From Caulobacteraceae bacterium (lineage in GTDB: Bacteria > Pseudomonadota > Alphaproteobacteria > Caulobacterales > Caulobacteraceae), in the NCBI GenBank assembly GCA_028290905.1, contig JAQGIW010000110.1, forward strand, positions 1-64,000: a stretch of 64,000 nt of DNA, written 5' to 3'. This document shows, piece by piece, positions 19,483-30,493 of this stretch (positions are counted from its first letter, which is position 1; each line of letters starts with the position of its first letter). The notes beneath the pieces were generated by a model. It was not told the DNA's origin and made no database searches. It saw only the letters and a list, made by a program, of their open reading frames with translations. Both the position numbers and the translations under genes were made by a program.

Positions 19483-22433
19483 GCCGACTGGCGTCCGGCG
19501 GCCTCATCGATCGGACGAGGCCGCTGTCTTTCACCTTCGACGGGCGGGCATTGAGCGGGTTCGCCGGCGACACCCTGGCCTCGGCCCTGATCGCCAACGA
19601 TGTCCGGCTGGTCGGCCGCTCCTTCAAATACCATCGTCCGCGCGGGATCCTGACCGCTGGGTCCGAAGAGCCGAATGCGCTGGTCGCCATCGGCGCCGGC
19701 GCCGCGGCGGACCCCAACAGCCGGGCCACAACCACAACCCTGTACGAAGGCCTCCAGGCGACGAGCCAGAACCGCTGGCCGAGCCTTGGCCTCGATCTCA
19801 TGGCGGTGAACCAGCTCGCCGCCCCGCTGTTCGTCGCTGGCTTCTACTACAAGACCTTCATGTGGCCGACGAAGCTGTGGGAGGCGCTCTACGAACCCTT
19901 GATCCGGCGCGCGGCGGGCCTCGGCAGGCTCTCGATGGAGCCGGATCCCGACCAGTACGACCGCAACCACGCCTTCTGCGACCTGCTGGTCATTGGCGCC
20001 GGCGCCGCCGGTCTCTCGGCGGCCCTGGCTGCGGCCCGGGCCGGCCTGCGCGTCATCGTCGCCGACGAGGACGGCCGGCTGGGCGGCCGGCTGCTCGCGG
20101 AACGCCATGAGGTTGACGGGAGACCAGCCGCCGACTGGGCGCACGAGGTGGTGGACGAACTCGCCTCGCTCGGCGTGCGGTCCCTGGCGCGCACGACCGT
20201 CTTTGGCGTCTACGACGACCGTGAATACGGCGCGATCGAGCGCGTCACCGACCATCTCAGCGCGCCCGCACCCGGCCAGCCGCGCCAGCGGCTCTGGAAG
20301 ATCGTGGCGCGCCGCGCGGTGCTGGCCTCGGGCGCAATCGAACGGCCCCTGGTCTTCGGTGGCAACGATCGACCGGGGGTGATGATGGCGGCCGCCGTTT
20401 CAACCTACCTCAACCGGTTTGCGGCGGCGCCCGGTCGTCGCGCGGTGGTGTTCACGACCACCGATAGCGGATGGGCCACGGCGGAGGACCTGTTGGCGTC
20501 AGGCGTCGGCCTTGCCGCCGTCGTCGATGCCCGGGACGTCGCGCCCGTCGCCGCCGAGCGGGTGCGCGCCGCCGGCGTGGAGATCCTGCTCGGCGCCAGC
20601 GTCACCGCCGTTCACGGTCGCGAAGTCAGGGCGGTCGATGTGCGCACCGGCGACGGAGGCAGCCGGCGGATCGCTTGCGATCTGCTCGCCATGTCCGGGG
20701 GCTGGAACCCGGCGATCGGGCTCGGCGGCAACCTTGGTGGCCGGCCGGTCTGGTCCGACGCGATTCACAGCTTCCAGATCGAAACCCCACCGCCCGGGAT
20801 GACGCCGGTCGGCGCCGCGATAGGGCATTTCTCGCTCGCCGAGGCGCTGAGGGATGGCGCGCTGGCCGCCGCGGTGATCGCCAGCGACCTCGGCGTGACC
20901 GGCCCGATCGCCCAGCCGCCGCGCTCCAGCGACGATCCCAGCGGCGCTTCGCCCCCCGGCCAGGCGCGAATGAAGAAGAGCAAGGCCTTCGTCGACTTCC
21001 AGCACGATGTCACCGTCGCCGACATCGAACTGGCGGCGCGTGAGGGGTTCGTCTCGGTAGAGCACCTCAAGCGCTACACCACGCTCGGCATGGGCACGGA
21101 TCAGGGCAAGACCAGCCAGCTGAACGGCCATGCCGTGCTCGCCGACGCCACCGGCCGGTCGATCGCCGAGGTCGGGGCCATCCTGTCGCGGCCGCCCTAT
21201 CTGCCCGTCGCCATCGCCGCCTTCGCGGGTCATCATCGCGGCCGGCACTTCCGTCCCGAGCGGCGGACCGCAGGGCACGACTGGGCGGTCGAACGGGGGG
21301 CAAGCTTCGTCGATGCTGGCCTTTGGAAGCGCGCGCAATGGTTTGCCAGGCCCGAAGACGGCGACTGGCTCGACACCGTCAACCGCGAGGTCAACACCAC
21401 GCGCGGCGGGGTCGGGATCTGCGACGTCTCGACCCTGGGTAAGATCGACGTGCTGGGCCCCGACGCCGGTCGGCTGCTCGACCGGCTCTACATCAACACC
21501 TTCTCCACCCTGCCGGTCGGCAAGGCGCGCTACGGCCTGATGCTGCGCGAAGACGGTTTTGCGATGGATGACGGCACGACCACCCGGTTTGCCGAGCACC
21601 GCTTCTTCGTCACCACCACCACCGACAATGCCGCCACGATCATGCAGCATATCGACTATGCGCGGCAGGTCCTCTGGCCCGATCTCGATGTCCAGGCGAC
21701 CTCGGTCACTGAGCAGTGGTCGACCTATTCGATTGCCGGGCCGCGGTCGCGGGCGTTGCTGCAGCGGGCCTTCCCGGACATTGACCTCTCCGACGAAGCG
21801 ATCCCCTTCATGGCGGCGACCGAATTCCGTTGGCAGGGCGAGACCGCGCGCCTCTTCCGCCTCTCTTTTTCGGGCGAAATGGCCTTCGAGCTGAGCGTGC
21901 CGGCGGCGCTCGGCGACGGCTTGATCCGTATGCTGTTCAACATGGGGCGGATTTTCGATGTCGCGCCCTACGGCACGGAAGCCCTGGGCGTGATGCGCAT
22001 TGAGAAGGGGCATCCCGCGGGCAACGAGCTCGACGGACGCACGACCGCAGGCGACCTCGGCATGGGTCGGATGATGTCCAGGAAAAAGGACTTCATCGGG
22101 CGCGCCCTGGCCGAACGGCCGGGCTTGGTGGATCCCGATCGCCCGAGGCTGGTTGGGCTGAAGCCGCTCTCAGGCGAGGTCCGGCTGCGGGGCGGGGCGC
22201 ATCTTGTCGGCCTCTCGGACCGGCCCACGATCGAGAATGATCAAGGCTACATCACCTCGGCCGCCTGGTCTCCGACGCTGGGACACTCGATCGCGCTGGC
22301 GCTGCTCCGACGCGGGCCCGAGCGGCATGGCGAACGGATCTGTGTCCACGACCCGGTGCGGGGCGCGGATGTCGAGGCCGAGGTCTGCTCGGCCGTTTTC
22401 GTGGATCCGGAAGGGGTGCGGGTCCGTGGCTGA
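19479..22433 (+). CDS. soxA: Sarcosine oxidase alpha-subunit-like / N-methylglutamate dehydrogenase subunit
   Basis: 984 aa; LSFTFDGRALSGFAGDTLASALIAN...SFKYHRPRGI, FAD domain, C-terminal GcvT-like module. Confidence 0.94.
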   Translation: MSRLASGGLIDRTRPLSFTFDGRALSGFAGDTLASALIANDVRLVGRSFKYHRPRGILTAGSEEPNALVAIGAGAAADPNSRATTTTLYEGLQATSQNRWPSLGLDLMAVNQLAAPLFVAGFYYKTFMWPTKLWEALYEPLIRRAAGLGRLSMEPDPDQYDRNHAFCDLLVIGAGAAGLSAALAAARAGLRVIVADEDGRLGGRLLAERHEVDGRPAADWAHEVVDELASLGVRSLARTTVFGVYDDREYGAIERVTDHLSAPAPGQPRQRLWKIVARRAVLASGAIERPLVFGGNDRPGVMMAAAVSTYLNRFAAAPGRRAVVFTTTDSGWATAEDLLASGVGLAAVVDARDVAPVAAERVRAAGVEILLGASVTAVHGREVRAVDVRTGDGGSRRIACDLLAMSGGWNPAIGLGGNLGGRPVWSDAIHSFQIETPPPGMTPVGAAIGHFSLAEALRDGALAAAVIASDLGVTGPIAQPPRSSDDPSGASPPGQARMKKSKAFVDFQHDVTVADIELAAREGFVSVEHLKRYTTLGMGTDQGKTSQLNGHAVLADATGRSIAEVGAILSRPPYLPVAIAAFAGHHRGRHFRPERRTAGHDWAVERGASFVDAGLWKRAQWFARPEDGDWLDTVNREVNTTRGGVGICDVSTLGKIDVLGPDAGRLLDRLYINTFSTLPVGKARYGLMLREDGFAMDDGTTTRFAEHRFFVTTTTDNAATIMQHIDYARQVLWPDLDVQATSVTEQWSTYSIAGPRSRALLQRAFPDIDLSDEAIPFMAATEFRWQGETARLFRLSFSGEMAFELSVPAALGDGLIRMLFNMGRIFDVAPYGTEALGVMRIEKGHPAGNELDGRTTAGDLGMGRMMSRKKDFIGRALAERPGLVDPDRPRLVGLKPLSGEVRLRGGAHLVGLSDRPTIENDQGYITSAAWSPTLGHSIALALLRRGPERHGERICVHDPVRGADVEAEVCSAVFVDPEGVRVRG

Positions 22434-22953
22434 GCCGCTGCAGATCACCGCGCGCGGGAAGGTCGCGCTTGCAACGGTCATGGCGCGCAAGGGTGTAGAC
22501 GCCGCCGCGATCGGCGCCAGCTTGGGGCTGACGCCGCCGACAGGCCCGCTCACCGCGCAGGACGAGACCATGACCTTGATCGGCGTCGGGCCCGGCGCCT
22601 GGCTCGCTATCAGCGAATATGGGCAGGCCGGCTGGGCCGCCATGCTCGGCGGGAAGCTGGCGGGGATCGCCTCGGTCTCGGACCAGACCTCCGGCTATAT
22701 TGTTCTTCGCGTGAGCGGGGAGGGCGCTGGCGATCTCCTGCAAAAAGGCGCCTTCATCGATCTCGACCGCACGGCGTTCGGGGTCGGCGCCGCCGCCACA
22801 ACCGTCATCGCCCATATCGGGGTCATCCTCTGGAAGGTCGACGACGCGCCGACCTTCGATGTCGCCCTGTTCCGCAGCTTCGCCGACAGCTTTCGCGACT
22901 GGATCGCGGCCAGCGCCCCCGGCCTCGCCGCCCCATCATCCCCCGTTCGTTGA
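22426..22953 (+). CDS. soxG: Sarcosine oxidase gamma-subunit-like / N-methylglutamate dehydrogenase subunit
   Basis: GTG start at 22426 overlapping the soxA stop; position and size fit SoxG. Confidence 0.82.
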   Translation: MAEPLQITARGKVALATVMARKGVDAAAIGASLGLTPPTGPLTAQDETMTLIGVGPGAWLAISEYGQAGWAAMLGGKLAGIASVSDQTSGYIVLRVSGEGAGDLLQKGAFIDLDRTAFGVGAAATTVIAHIGVILWKVDDAPTFDVALFRSFADSFRDWIAASAPGLAAPSSPVR

Positions 22954-22961
22954 GGCCGCAG

Positions 22962-23822
22962 ATGTCCAGCCCCGCCTATCTCCTGACGCTCGCCTGTCCC
23001 AACCAGGCCGGCATCGTTGCGCGTGTCACCGCCGAGCTGTTCCGCCATGGCGGCAACATCCTCGAGGCGCATCAGTTCGACGATGTCGAGGGCGGGCTCT
23101 TTTTCACGCGCATCGTCTTCAATTTCGCCCACGACGATAAATCTGATGCGGTGATCGAAGGGTTCGCGCCAATCGCCGAGCATTTTGGCATGGACTGGGC
23201 GATCCGCCCGCGTGACGAGCGCCGCAAGGTGCTGTTGCTCGCGTCGCGCTTCGACCATTGCCTGGTCGATCTGCTCTACCGCTGGCAGATCGGCGAGCTG
23301 AAGATGGATGTCGTCGGGATCGCCTCGAACCATCCCCGTGAAACCTATGCCGGCACGGATTTCGGCGGCGTGCCCTTCCACCATCTGCCGGTCACCAAGG
23401 ACACCAAACCTCAGCAAGAAGCGCAGATCAAAGCGATCGTGAACGAGAGCCGCGCAGAGCTGGTCGTGCTGGCCCGCTACATGCAAATCCTGTCGGACGA
23501 TCTTGCGAGCTTCCTGTCCGGCCGCTGCATTAATATCCACCACAGCTTCTTGCCGGGCTTCAAGGGCGCTAGGCCCTATCACCAGGCTCACGCCCGCGGT
23601 GTGAAGCTGATCGGCGCCACCGCCCACTACGTTACGGCTGACCTCGACGAAGGCCCGATCATCGAGCAGGACGTCGAGCGGATCAGCCATCACGACGGAC
23701 CCGACGATCTCGTTCGCAAAGGACGCGACATCGAGCGCCGCGTGCTCGCCCGGGCCGTCAGCTTCCATCTCAAGGGACGTTCGTTCGCCAACGGTCACAA
23801 GACCGTGGTCTTCAGGGACTGA
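22962..23822 (+). CDS. purU: Formyltetrahydrofolate deformylase
   Basis: [34 protein letters not shown] (ACT) and [36 protein letters not shown]. Confidence 0.95.
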   Translation: MSSPAYLLTLACPNQAGIVARVTAELFRHGGNILEAHQFDDVEGGLFFTRIVFNFAHDDKSDAVIEGFAPIAEHFGMDWAIRPRDERRKVLLLASRFDHCLVDLLYRWQIGELKMDVVGIASNHPRETYAGTDFGGVPFHHLPVTKDTKPQQEAQIKAIVNESRAELVVLARYMQILSDDLASFLSGRCINIHHSFLPGFKGARPYHQAHARGVKLIGATAHYVTADLDEGPIIEQDVERISHHDGPDDLVRKGRDIERRVLARAVSFHLKGRSFANGHKTVVFRD

Positions 23823-23824
23823 GC

Positions 23825-24672
23825 ATGAGCGCCAGCATCATCGATGGCAAAGCCATCGCCGCACGCGTGCGCCGCGAGGTCGCCGATCGGGTTTCGGTGC
23901 TCGACTTCCAGCCCGGCGTGGCCGTGGTCCTGGTCGGCGACGATCCGGCCAGCCAGATCTATGTGCGCTCGAAGGCCAAGCAAACGGCCGAGGTTGGCAT
24001 GGCCTCGTTCGAGCACTGGCTCGGCTCCGAAACCAGCGAGGCGGTGCTGCTCTCATTGGTCGAGGACCTCAACCGGGACCCGGCCGTCGACGGAATCCTC
24101 GTCCAGTGCCGCTGCCGCCGCAGATCGACGCCGCCAAGGTGCTTCGCGCCATCGATCCCGCCAAGGATGTCGATGGCTTCCATCCGGTCAATGTCGGCCT
24201 TGTCGCGACCGGCGCCGGCGGGATCGCGCCGTGTACGCCGCTCGGCGCCATGACCCTTATCAAGACGGGCAGGAGCGACCTGTCCGGCCTCAACGCCGTG
24301 GTGATCGGTCGCTCGAACATCGTCGGCAAGCCGACGGTGCAGCTTCTGGTTCAGGAAAACTGCACCGTCACACTGGCCCATTCCCGCACCGCCGACCTGC
24401 CGGCGCTCGCGCGATCAGCCGATATCCTGGTGGGCGGTCGGTAGGCCCGAGGTGGTGAGGGGAGACTGGATCAAGCCGGGCGCCATCGTGATCGACGTCG
24501 GCATCAATCGCCTGCCCGACGGCCAGAAAACTCGCCTTGTCGGGGATGTCGCCCACGCGGAGGCCATGGCGGTCGCCGGCGCTATCACGCCCGTGCCCGG
24601 CGGGGTCGGCCCTATGACGATCGCACCCTGCTGCAGAATTGCCTTTCCGCCGCCATCGCACGGCGCGGGTGA
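23825..24672 (+). pseudogene. folD: folD (methylene-THF dehydrogenase/cyclohydrolase) with three apparent frameshifts
   Basis: Homology is continuous across three frames: 23825-~24105, ~24106-~24432 (GFHPVNVGL...[14 protein letters not shown]), ~24433-24672 ([24 protein letters not shown]...[14 protein letters not shown]). Confidence 0.85.
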
Positions 24673-24801
24673 GACGGGGGGTGCGCCTGGAAGGCATGGC
24701 CATCTTCCCCTTTACGCGCGGACTTGCCACGATCGGGCCATGCGCCTGTGCCTGACGTCCTCCCGGAGCCTGCCAACCAGCTCTTGTCCGCGGGCCAGAA
24801 G

Positions 24802-26505
24802 ATGTGGGTGAGGCCGGCTGGCGATCTGCGGCTGGCAATCGGCCTGGCGAGCAAGGCAGGGCGACGCCCTGACAATCAGGATTTCGTCCTTGTCAACGAG
24901 GCGACGTCCGCCGAGCGCATCACGCATGGCGCGGTCGTGGCGCTCGCCGACGGCATGGGCGGGACCAAGGGCGGACGCATCGCCGCCGAGCTGGTCTGCC
25001 GCACCTTCATCGACGCCTATTACAGCCTGCCCGCGACGCTCGGGATCGCGGTCGCCGCCGAGCGGGCGCTGAGCAGCTTCAACAGCTGGCTGCACGGCAT
25101 GGCCGCGGTGGATTCCGAGATGGCGGGGGCCGCAACCACATTCTCCACGCTGGTGCTTCGGGGGCGGTTCGCCCACCTGATTCACGTTGGCGACAGCCGT
25201 GTCTGGCATCTGCGCGATAGCGTGTTCGACCAGATCAGCACCGACCACAACCTGTCGCAGCCGGAACACAGCCATATCCTCTATCGCGCCGTCGGCCTGG
25301 AGCCGACCGTACGGCTCGACTATGCGGTGCGCACCCTGGAACCGCACGACCGGCTGCTTTTGACCAGCGACGGCGTGCACGGTGTCGTTTCGGAGCAGGT
25401 GCTGGAGGATCTGCTTGGCCGGCGCGGGCCGCCCGATCTCGATGCCGCCGCGATCGTCGACGCCGCCATCGCCACCGGGTCATCGGACAATGTCAGCGCC
25501 ATCGTCATCGACGTCGTGGCGCTTCCGGACCCCGATCATGGCGGCCTGGCCGCGCTGGCGGCCGGGCTTCCGGTGCTGGCGCCGCCTGCCGTCGGCGACA
25601 GCATCGATGGCTTCAGGATCGAGCGGCAGCTGGCCGTTGGTGAGCAAAGCCGCTCATTCCTTGCCCACGGCGGCGCGTCCGGCGAGGACAGGTTCGTCCT
25701 CAAGTTCCCAAGGCCGGACATGCTGACCGAGCATGGCGCTCGGGAGAGCTTCGTGCGCGAGATGCTGATCGGCGCTCGGGTGGACAGCCCCTATGTCGGC
25801 GAGATCATCCAGCTTCCGCCCGAAAGTCAGAGCCAGGTCTATACCGTGGCGCCCTTCTACGAGGGCACGACGCTGGAGGCTGTGTTGCGCCGCGGAACCA
25901 TGTCCTTCGCCGCCGGTCTGGCGGTCGCAGGCAAGCTTGCCCGCGGCGTGATCGCCCTGCATCGGCTGGGCGTCATTCACCGCGATATCAAGCCCGAGAA
26001 CGTCCTGGTTGACGATCGCGGCGGCGTGCGGCTGCTCGATCTCGGCGCGGCGCGAATTCCGAACATCGAGGATCTGCCTGGCGTGGAGACGCCTGGAACC
26101 CAGGGCTATCTGGCGCCGGAACTCTACAAGGGCGATCGCGGCACGGAGGCCAGCGATCAGTTCGCGCTTGGCGTGACCCTCTATCGCATGTTCACCAACC
26201 GGTTCCCGTTCAGCGACCTGCAGGCCTTCAATCGACCGGGCTTTGACAGTCCCGCCGACCCGACAGAGCGGCGCGGGGACATGCCGGCCTGGCTTGCCTT
26301 CGCCCTGCGTCGCGCGGTGCAGGTCAGGCCGGAGGACCGGTTTGGCGACGTCACCGAGCTGTTGCACACGCTTGAGACGGGGGGCGCCAAGGCGACACCG
26401 CGACCTGCGGGCCCTTCGCTGACCGAGCGCAATCCGGTGTTGCTGTGGCAGTTGATCGCGCTGGGGCTGGGGCTAGCGCTGATCGCGGCGCTCATCTTCC
26501 GCTGA
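24802..26505 (+). CDS. Bifunctional PP2C-type phosphatase / Ser-Thr protein kinase with C-terminal membrane anchor
   Basis: PP2C signatures ([30 protein letters not shown]), kinase [26 protein letters not shown]-terminal helix [24 protein letters not shown] track start 24724 uses TTG. Confidence 0.92.
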   Translation: MWVRPAGDLRLAIGLASKAGRRPDNQDFVLVNEATSAERITHGAVVALADGMGGTKGGRIAAELVCRTFIDAYYSLPATLGIAVAAERALSSFNSWLHGMAAVDSEMAGAATTFSTLVLRGRFAHLIHVGDSRVWHLRDSVFDQISTDHNLSQPEHSHILYRAVGLEPTVRLDYAVRTLEPHDRLLLTSDGVHGVVSEQVLEDLLGRRGPPDLDAAAIVDAAIATGSSDNVSAIVIDVVALPDPDHGGLAALAAGLPVLAPPAVGDSIDGFRIERQLAVGEQSRSFLAHGGASGEDRFVLKFPRPDMLTEHGARESFVREMLIGARVDSPYVGEIIQLPPESQSQVYTVAPFYEGTTLEAVLRRGTMSFAAGLAVAGKLARGVIALHRLGVIHRDIKPENVLVDDRGGVRLLDLGAARIPNIEDLPGVETPGTQGYLAPELYKGDRGTEASDQFALGVTLYRMFTNRFPFSDLQAFNRPGFDSPADPTERRGDMPAWLAFALRRAVQVRPEDRFGDVTELLHTLETGGAKATPRPAGPSLTERNPVLLWQLIALGLGLALIAALIFR

Positions 26506-26514
26506 AAGCGGCGA

Positions 26515-26546
26515 TCCCGGCCCCGGGTGCGGACCCGAGGCCGGGA
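26515..26546. terminator. Bidirectional hairpin between convergent genes
   Basis: TCCCGGCC-(C CGGGT GCGG ACCCG A)-GGCCGGGA: perfect 8-bp outer stem and 5-bp inner stem, between kinase and permease stops. Confidence 0.6.
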
Positions 26547-26554
26547 CAGGCGGC

Positions 26555-27940
26555 TTATTTCGCGCCCAACAGCACGCCTTCCAGGTCTTGCTCGATGCTG
26601 AGCAGGATTTGAGGCTCGCGGCGCTTCAGGATCAGGAACCAGACCACGCCGACAAGCATGTAGGCGGCGAAGCCATAGGGGAAGTAGATCAGCGGTGCGG
26701 CTGGTATTGGATAGACGCTGCCCGCCAGCGCCAGGACCATCAGGACGCAGCCGACCACGCCCATGGTGTAGACCATCGGCGTGGCTTCGCCGGTCTTGCG
26801 CAGTAGCGCGGGCGCCGCGACCGAGCACAGGAAATATACCACGATGAAGCCGAAGCTGGCGATGGTGCCGAACCAGCCCAGCAGGTCGGTATTGGAGTGC
26901 CGCCAGAAGATAGCGCAGACGACGAAGTTAAGCAGGACGCCGATCGCCACAGCGTAATGCGGCGTTTGGTGCTTGGCGTGGATGTTGCCCATGGTCTTGT
27001 GGACGAACTGGTAGCGACCAAGCGAGAACAGGATGCGCGAAAAGCTGTTGATAGAGGCGAGCGCGCAGGCGAAGCAGCTCACCATGGCCCCGATATAGAC
27101 CAGGATGGTCAGGAAGGCGCTCTTGCCAGGCACGATGTCCGCCAGCGGGCCGGTGCTGGCGCCGAGCTTGGCGGTGTCGTCGCTGAAGCCCTGTGTGATG
27201 AGATAGGTGGTCACGATGAAGACCGCCCCCGCGAGGAGCGGCGTCAGGATCACGGCCCTTGGGATGACGGTCTTGGGATTGCGCGTCTCCTGGCCCAGCG
27301 TCGCGGCGCTTTCGAAGCCGACATAGGAGAAGATGCCGAACACGATCGATTGCGCGATCGCGCCGAGGTTCGCGCCCACCAGGTGGTTCTGCTTGGCGTC
27401 GAGCGCGAAGCCGTGAGCCTTCCAGGAGAGGAAGCAGACCAGGGCGATGATGGCGACGGAGATGACCTCGAGGCCAAGTCCAAGCCGCGATGAGAAGCGG
27501 ATGTCCCGGACCGCGAAGAGGTAGACCAGCACCGAAATGCCGAAGAACAGCGCGTAGTTGGGTATGACCAGCGCGGGGATCAGGGCGGTGACCAGCGACT
27601 GTACGAACAGCGCCGTCGCGGCGGTGAGCGCCATCGCGGTGAAGACGTAGGCGGCGAGCATGGCCCAGCCGGCCAGCATGCCGGCCGCCGGATTGAGACC
27701 GCGGGAAATATAGATGAAGAAGGAGCCTGCGGCGGAGATCTTACCGGCCAGTTTGCCGATGTTGTAGCCGACAACCACAAGCGCGATCGTGGCCAGGACA
27801 TAGACCAGCCAAGAGGCGGTCCCAGCCGTCGCCACCACCACCGCGACGGCGATGGCGGGGGTTAGCGTAGGCGACACATTTGCGATGGATTGCCCTATCG
27901 CCTCAACGAAACTCAAACGATCGGCTCTTAGCTGGGACAT
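26555..27940 (-). CDS. APC-family amino acid/amine permease
   Basis: 461 aa, 12 hydrophobic segments; SFFIYISRGLNPAAGMLAGWAML, FGIFSYVGFESAATLGQETRNPKTVIPRAV. Confidence 0.92.
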   Translation of the reverse strand: MSQLRADRLSFVEAIGQSIANVSPTLTPAIAVAVVVATAGTASWLVYVLATIALVVVGYNIGKLAGKISAAGSFFIYISRGLNPAAGMLAGWAMLAAYVFTAMALTAATALFVQSLVTALIPALVIPNYALFFGISVLVYLFAVRDIRFSSRLGLGLEVISVAIIALVCFLSWKAHGFALDAKQNHLVGANLGAIAQSIVFGIFSYVGFESAATLGQETRNPKTVIPRAVILTPLLAGAVFIVTTYLITQGFSDDTAKLGASTGPLADIVPGKSAFLTILVYIGAMVSCFACALASINSFSRILFSLGRYQFVHKTMGNIHAKHQTPHYAVAIGVLLNFVVCAIFWRHSNTDLLGWFGTIASFGFIVVYFLCSVAAPALLRKTGEATPMVYTMGVVGCVLMVLALAGSVYPIPAAPLIYFPYGFAAYMLVGVVWFLILKRREPQILLSIEQDLEGVLLGAK

Positions 27941-28041
27941 GGGGGAAAGGCTCCGGTTAGTTTCCCTGCAGTGAAATGTATTGCCTAGGGCTAAACACGA
28001 GTTTGTGGGGTCGTCAACCGGCTCCGGCCGGGTGAGGTCAC

Positions 28042-28818
28042 GTGTCGGGCGACATGTCCAAGAGGCAGGCGCCGCATTTGATCTGCGGGCGCATCCGGGA
28101 CTACCTAGAGGAAGAATGGCTCGTCTTCAGGGGCCGGACGGACCCTTGGGAAGCCAGGATGCCCGCGAAAAAACAAAGCGAACCTCCAACGACCGAGGAG
28201 GGCGGCGACTACCTCACCGGCTCCAACGCCCCCGCCGTCAACGAGCGCGCGCTCGAACGCGCGCTGGGCGCCCAGGTTCGGACCCTGCGCCGCCAGCAGG
28301 ACCTGTCAGGCGCCGATCTCGCCGCGGCCGCGGGCATTTCGCTGGGCATGATGTCCAAGATCGAGAATGGCCAGATCTCGGCTTCGCTCGGAACGCTCAA
28401 GTCGCTGGCGGCAGCCTTGTCGGTGCCGCTGAGCTCGCTATTCGCCATGTTCGAGGAACGCCAGGACTGCTCCTTCGTCCGCGCGTCCCAGGGGGTCGTG
28501 ATCGACCGGCGGGGAACCAAGGCCGGACATGTCTACCAGCTGCTCGGCCACGTGTTGCGCGGCGACGTCGTTGTGGAGCCTTATCTCATCACCCTGAGCG
28601 AGGGCGCGGTTCCCTACACAAGCTTTGCGCATGGCGGGGTCGAGTTCATCTACATGCTTGAAGGCCAGGTCCGCTACCGGCACGGCACGGACGCCTACGA
28701 CCTCAATCCGGGCGATGCGCTGCTCTTCGACTCGAGTGCGCTCCATGGCCCTGAGACGCTGCTTAAGCACCCGATGCGCTACCTATCGGTCATCATCTAT
28801 CCCCGCCACCCGGCCTAA
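28042..28818 (+). CDS. XRE-family regulator with C-terminal cupin domain
   Basis: QVRTLRRQQDLSGADLAAAAGISLGMMSKIENGQISASLGTLKSLAAAL plus cupin GVEFIYMLEGQVRYRHGTDAYDLNPGDALLFDSSALHGPE. Confidence 0.92.
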   Translation: MSGDMSKRQAPHLICGRIRDYLEEEWLVFRGRTDPWEARMPAKKQSEPPTTEEGGDYLTGSNAPAVNERALERALGAQVRTLRRQQDLSGADLAAAAGISLGMMSKIENGQISASLGTLKSLAAALSVPLSSLFAMFEERQDCSFVRASQGVVIDRRGTKAGHVYQLLGHVLRGDVVVEPYLITLSEGAVPYTSFAHGGVEFIYMLEGQVRYRHGTDAYDLNPGDALLFDSSALHGPETLLKHPMRYLSVIIYPRHPA

Positions 28819-28917
28819 CTCATCTTCTTGTAGAGAAAGTTACATTCCCTACAGTTGACATGCGCGGAAGGCCTGCGGTAGGGGTTGGGCATCGCCAACC
28901 ACCTCGGGACCAGCGTA

Positions 28918-29793
28918 ATGTGCGGAATTGTCGGGCTGTTTCTGAAGGACCCGGCGCTCGAACCCAGGCTGGGTTCGATGCTGGCCGGCATGCTCGAGGT
29001 GATGAGCGACCGCGGCCCCGACAGCGCAGGCTTCGCCGTCTATGGCCAGGGAAGGCCGGACCGGCTGAAGCTGACCGTTCGAGGCGGCCGCCTCGAGGAG
29101 GTCGTGAACGCCCTCGGCGGCGAGGTGGAGAGCCGGCTGCGCGACACCCATCTGGTGCTGTCGCTGCCCAGCGCCGAGGAGCATCGGGTTCGGGGATGGC
29201 TGGCGACCGAGCGGCCGGACCTGGTCGTCACCGGCGCCGGCGAACGCATCGAGATCTACAAGGATGTCGGCCTGCCCGCCGCCGTCGCCAGGCGCTTCGA
29301 CCTGGCCGGCATGGCGGGCACCCACGGGGTTGGCCACACGCGCATGGCCACCGAAAGCGCCGTCACCGTCGATGGCGCGCATCCCTTTTCGACGGGCGCC
29401 GACCAGTGCCTGGTCCACAACGGCTCCCTGTCCAATCATCGCAGCCTGCGCCGTGTGCTGGAGCCCGCGGGAATGGCCTTCGCCTCCGACAACGACAGCG
29501 AGGTGGCCGCGGCCTATCTGAGCGTCAAGCTGCGCGAGGGCGCGACGCTTTCCGAGGCGCTGGAAGCCGGCCTGAAGGATTTCGACGGCTTCTTTACCTT
29601 CGTCATGGGGACCAGGGACGGCTTTGCGGTGTTGCGCGACCCGGTGTCCTGCAAGCCGGCGGTGATGGCCGAGACAAATCGGTATGTCGCCTTCGGCTCG
29701 GAATACCGCGCGCTTGTCGACCTGCCGGGCATCGAGGACGCCCTGGTGTTCGAGCCGGAGCCGGCCCGCGTCTATGCCTGGGAGCGTCACTGA
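28918..29793 (+). CDS. glxB: Class II glutamine amidotransferase (GlxB / MgsA-like)
   Basis: MCGIVGLFLKDPALEP...GHTRMATESAVTVDGAHPF...CLVHNGSLSNH; ATG at 28918. Confidence 0.9.
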   Translation: MCGIVGLFLKDPALEPRLGSMLAGMLEVMSDRGPDSAGFAVYGQGRPDRLKLTVRGGRLEEVVNALGGEVESRLRDTHLVLSLPSAEEHRVRGWLATERPDLVVTGAGERIEIYKDVGLPAAVARRFDLAGMAGTHGVGHTRMATESAVTVDGAHPFSTGADQCLVHNGSLSNHRSLRRVLEPAGMAFASDNDSEVAAAYLSVKLREGATLSEALEAGLKDFDGFFTFVMGTRDGFAVLRDPVSCKPAVMAETNRYVAFGSEYRALVDLPGIEDALVFEPEPARVYAWERH

Positions 29794-30482
29794 TGCAGGT
29801 CGTCGATCTTGCCGAGACCAAGCTGCGCGCTTTGAATGCACGGCTGCATAGCCTTTCGGCAAACACCAACGAGACCGTGTGGCGGGTCGAGAATCCGGAT
29901 GGCCAGCACGCACTCGCGGTAGGCCTTGATGCGCCCATCACCGTCGAGATCGCCGGTCACGCGGGCTACTACTGTGCAAGCATGAACATGCAGGCGACGG
30001 TGATCGTCGAAGGCAATGCCGGCGTCGGCGTCGCCGAGAACATGATGTCCGGCATGGTCCATGTGAAGGGTGACGCCAGCCAGTCGGCGGGCGCCACGGC
30101 GCACGGCGGTCTCCTGGTCATCGACGGCAGCGCGTCGGCGCGCTGCGGCATCTCGATGAAAGGCGTGGATATCGTCGTCAAAGGCTCGATCGGGCCGATG
30201 AGCGCCTTCATGGCCCAGGCCGGCAATCTGGTGGTCCTCGGCGACGCCGGCGATGCGCTCGGCGACTCGATCTACGAGGCCAGGCTCTATGTGCGGGGAG
30301 AGGTGAAAAGCCTCGGCGCCGATTGCGTCGAGAAGGAGATGCGCGACGAGCACCGCGTGGAGCTTCGCAAGCTGCTCGACGCCGCCGGGCTGGGCGAGAC
30401 CGTCCAGGTCGACGCCTTCAGGCGCTACGGCTCGGCCCGCAGCCTCTACAACTTCCACGTCGACAACGCCGCCGCGTACTAG
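29793..30482 (+). CDS. glxC: GXGXG-type protein (GlxC / MgsB-like)
   Basis: NMQATVIVEGNAGVGVAENMMSGMVHVKGDASQSAGATAHGG repeated-glycine helix; ATGA overlap with upstream gene. Confidence 0.88.
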   Translation: MQVVDLAETKLRALNARLHSLSANTNETVWRVENPDGQHALAVGLDAPITVEIAGHAGYYCASMNMQATVIVEGNAGVGVAENMMSGMVHVKGDASQSAGATAHGGLLVIDGSASARCGISMKGVDIVVKGSIGPMSAFMAQAGNLVVLGDAGDALGDSIYEARLYVRGEVKSLGADCVEKEMRDEHRVELRKLLDAAGLGETVQVDAFRRYGSARSLYNFHVDNAAAY

Positions 30483-30493
30483 GCAGGGCCCAG

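Noticed and set aside
20499-22013. 504 aa minus-strand ORF opposite soxA (and similar long shadows opposite gmaS, glxD, poxB)
   Set aside because: High-GC codon-position artefacts; the plus-strand genes have clear homology.
28860-30482. 540 aa ORF spanning glxB and glxC
   Set aside because: First half is out of frame with glxB; only the last part (29793-30482) is the real glxC.
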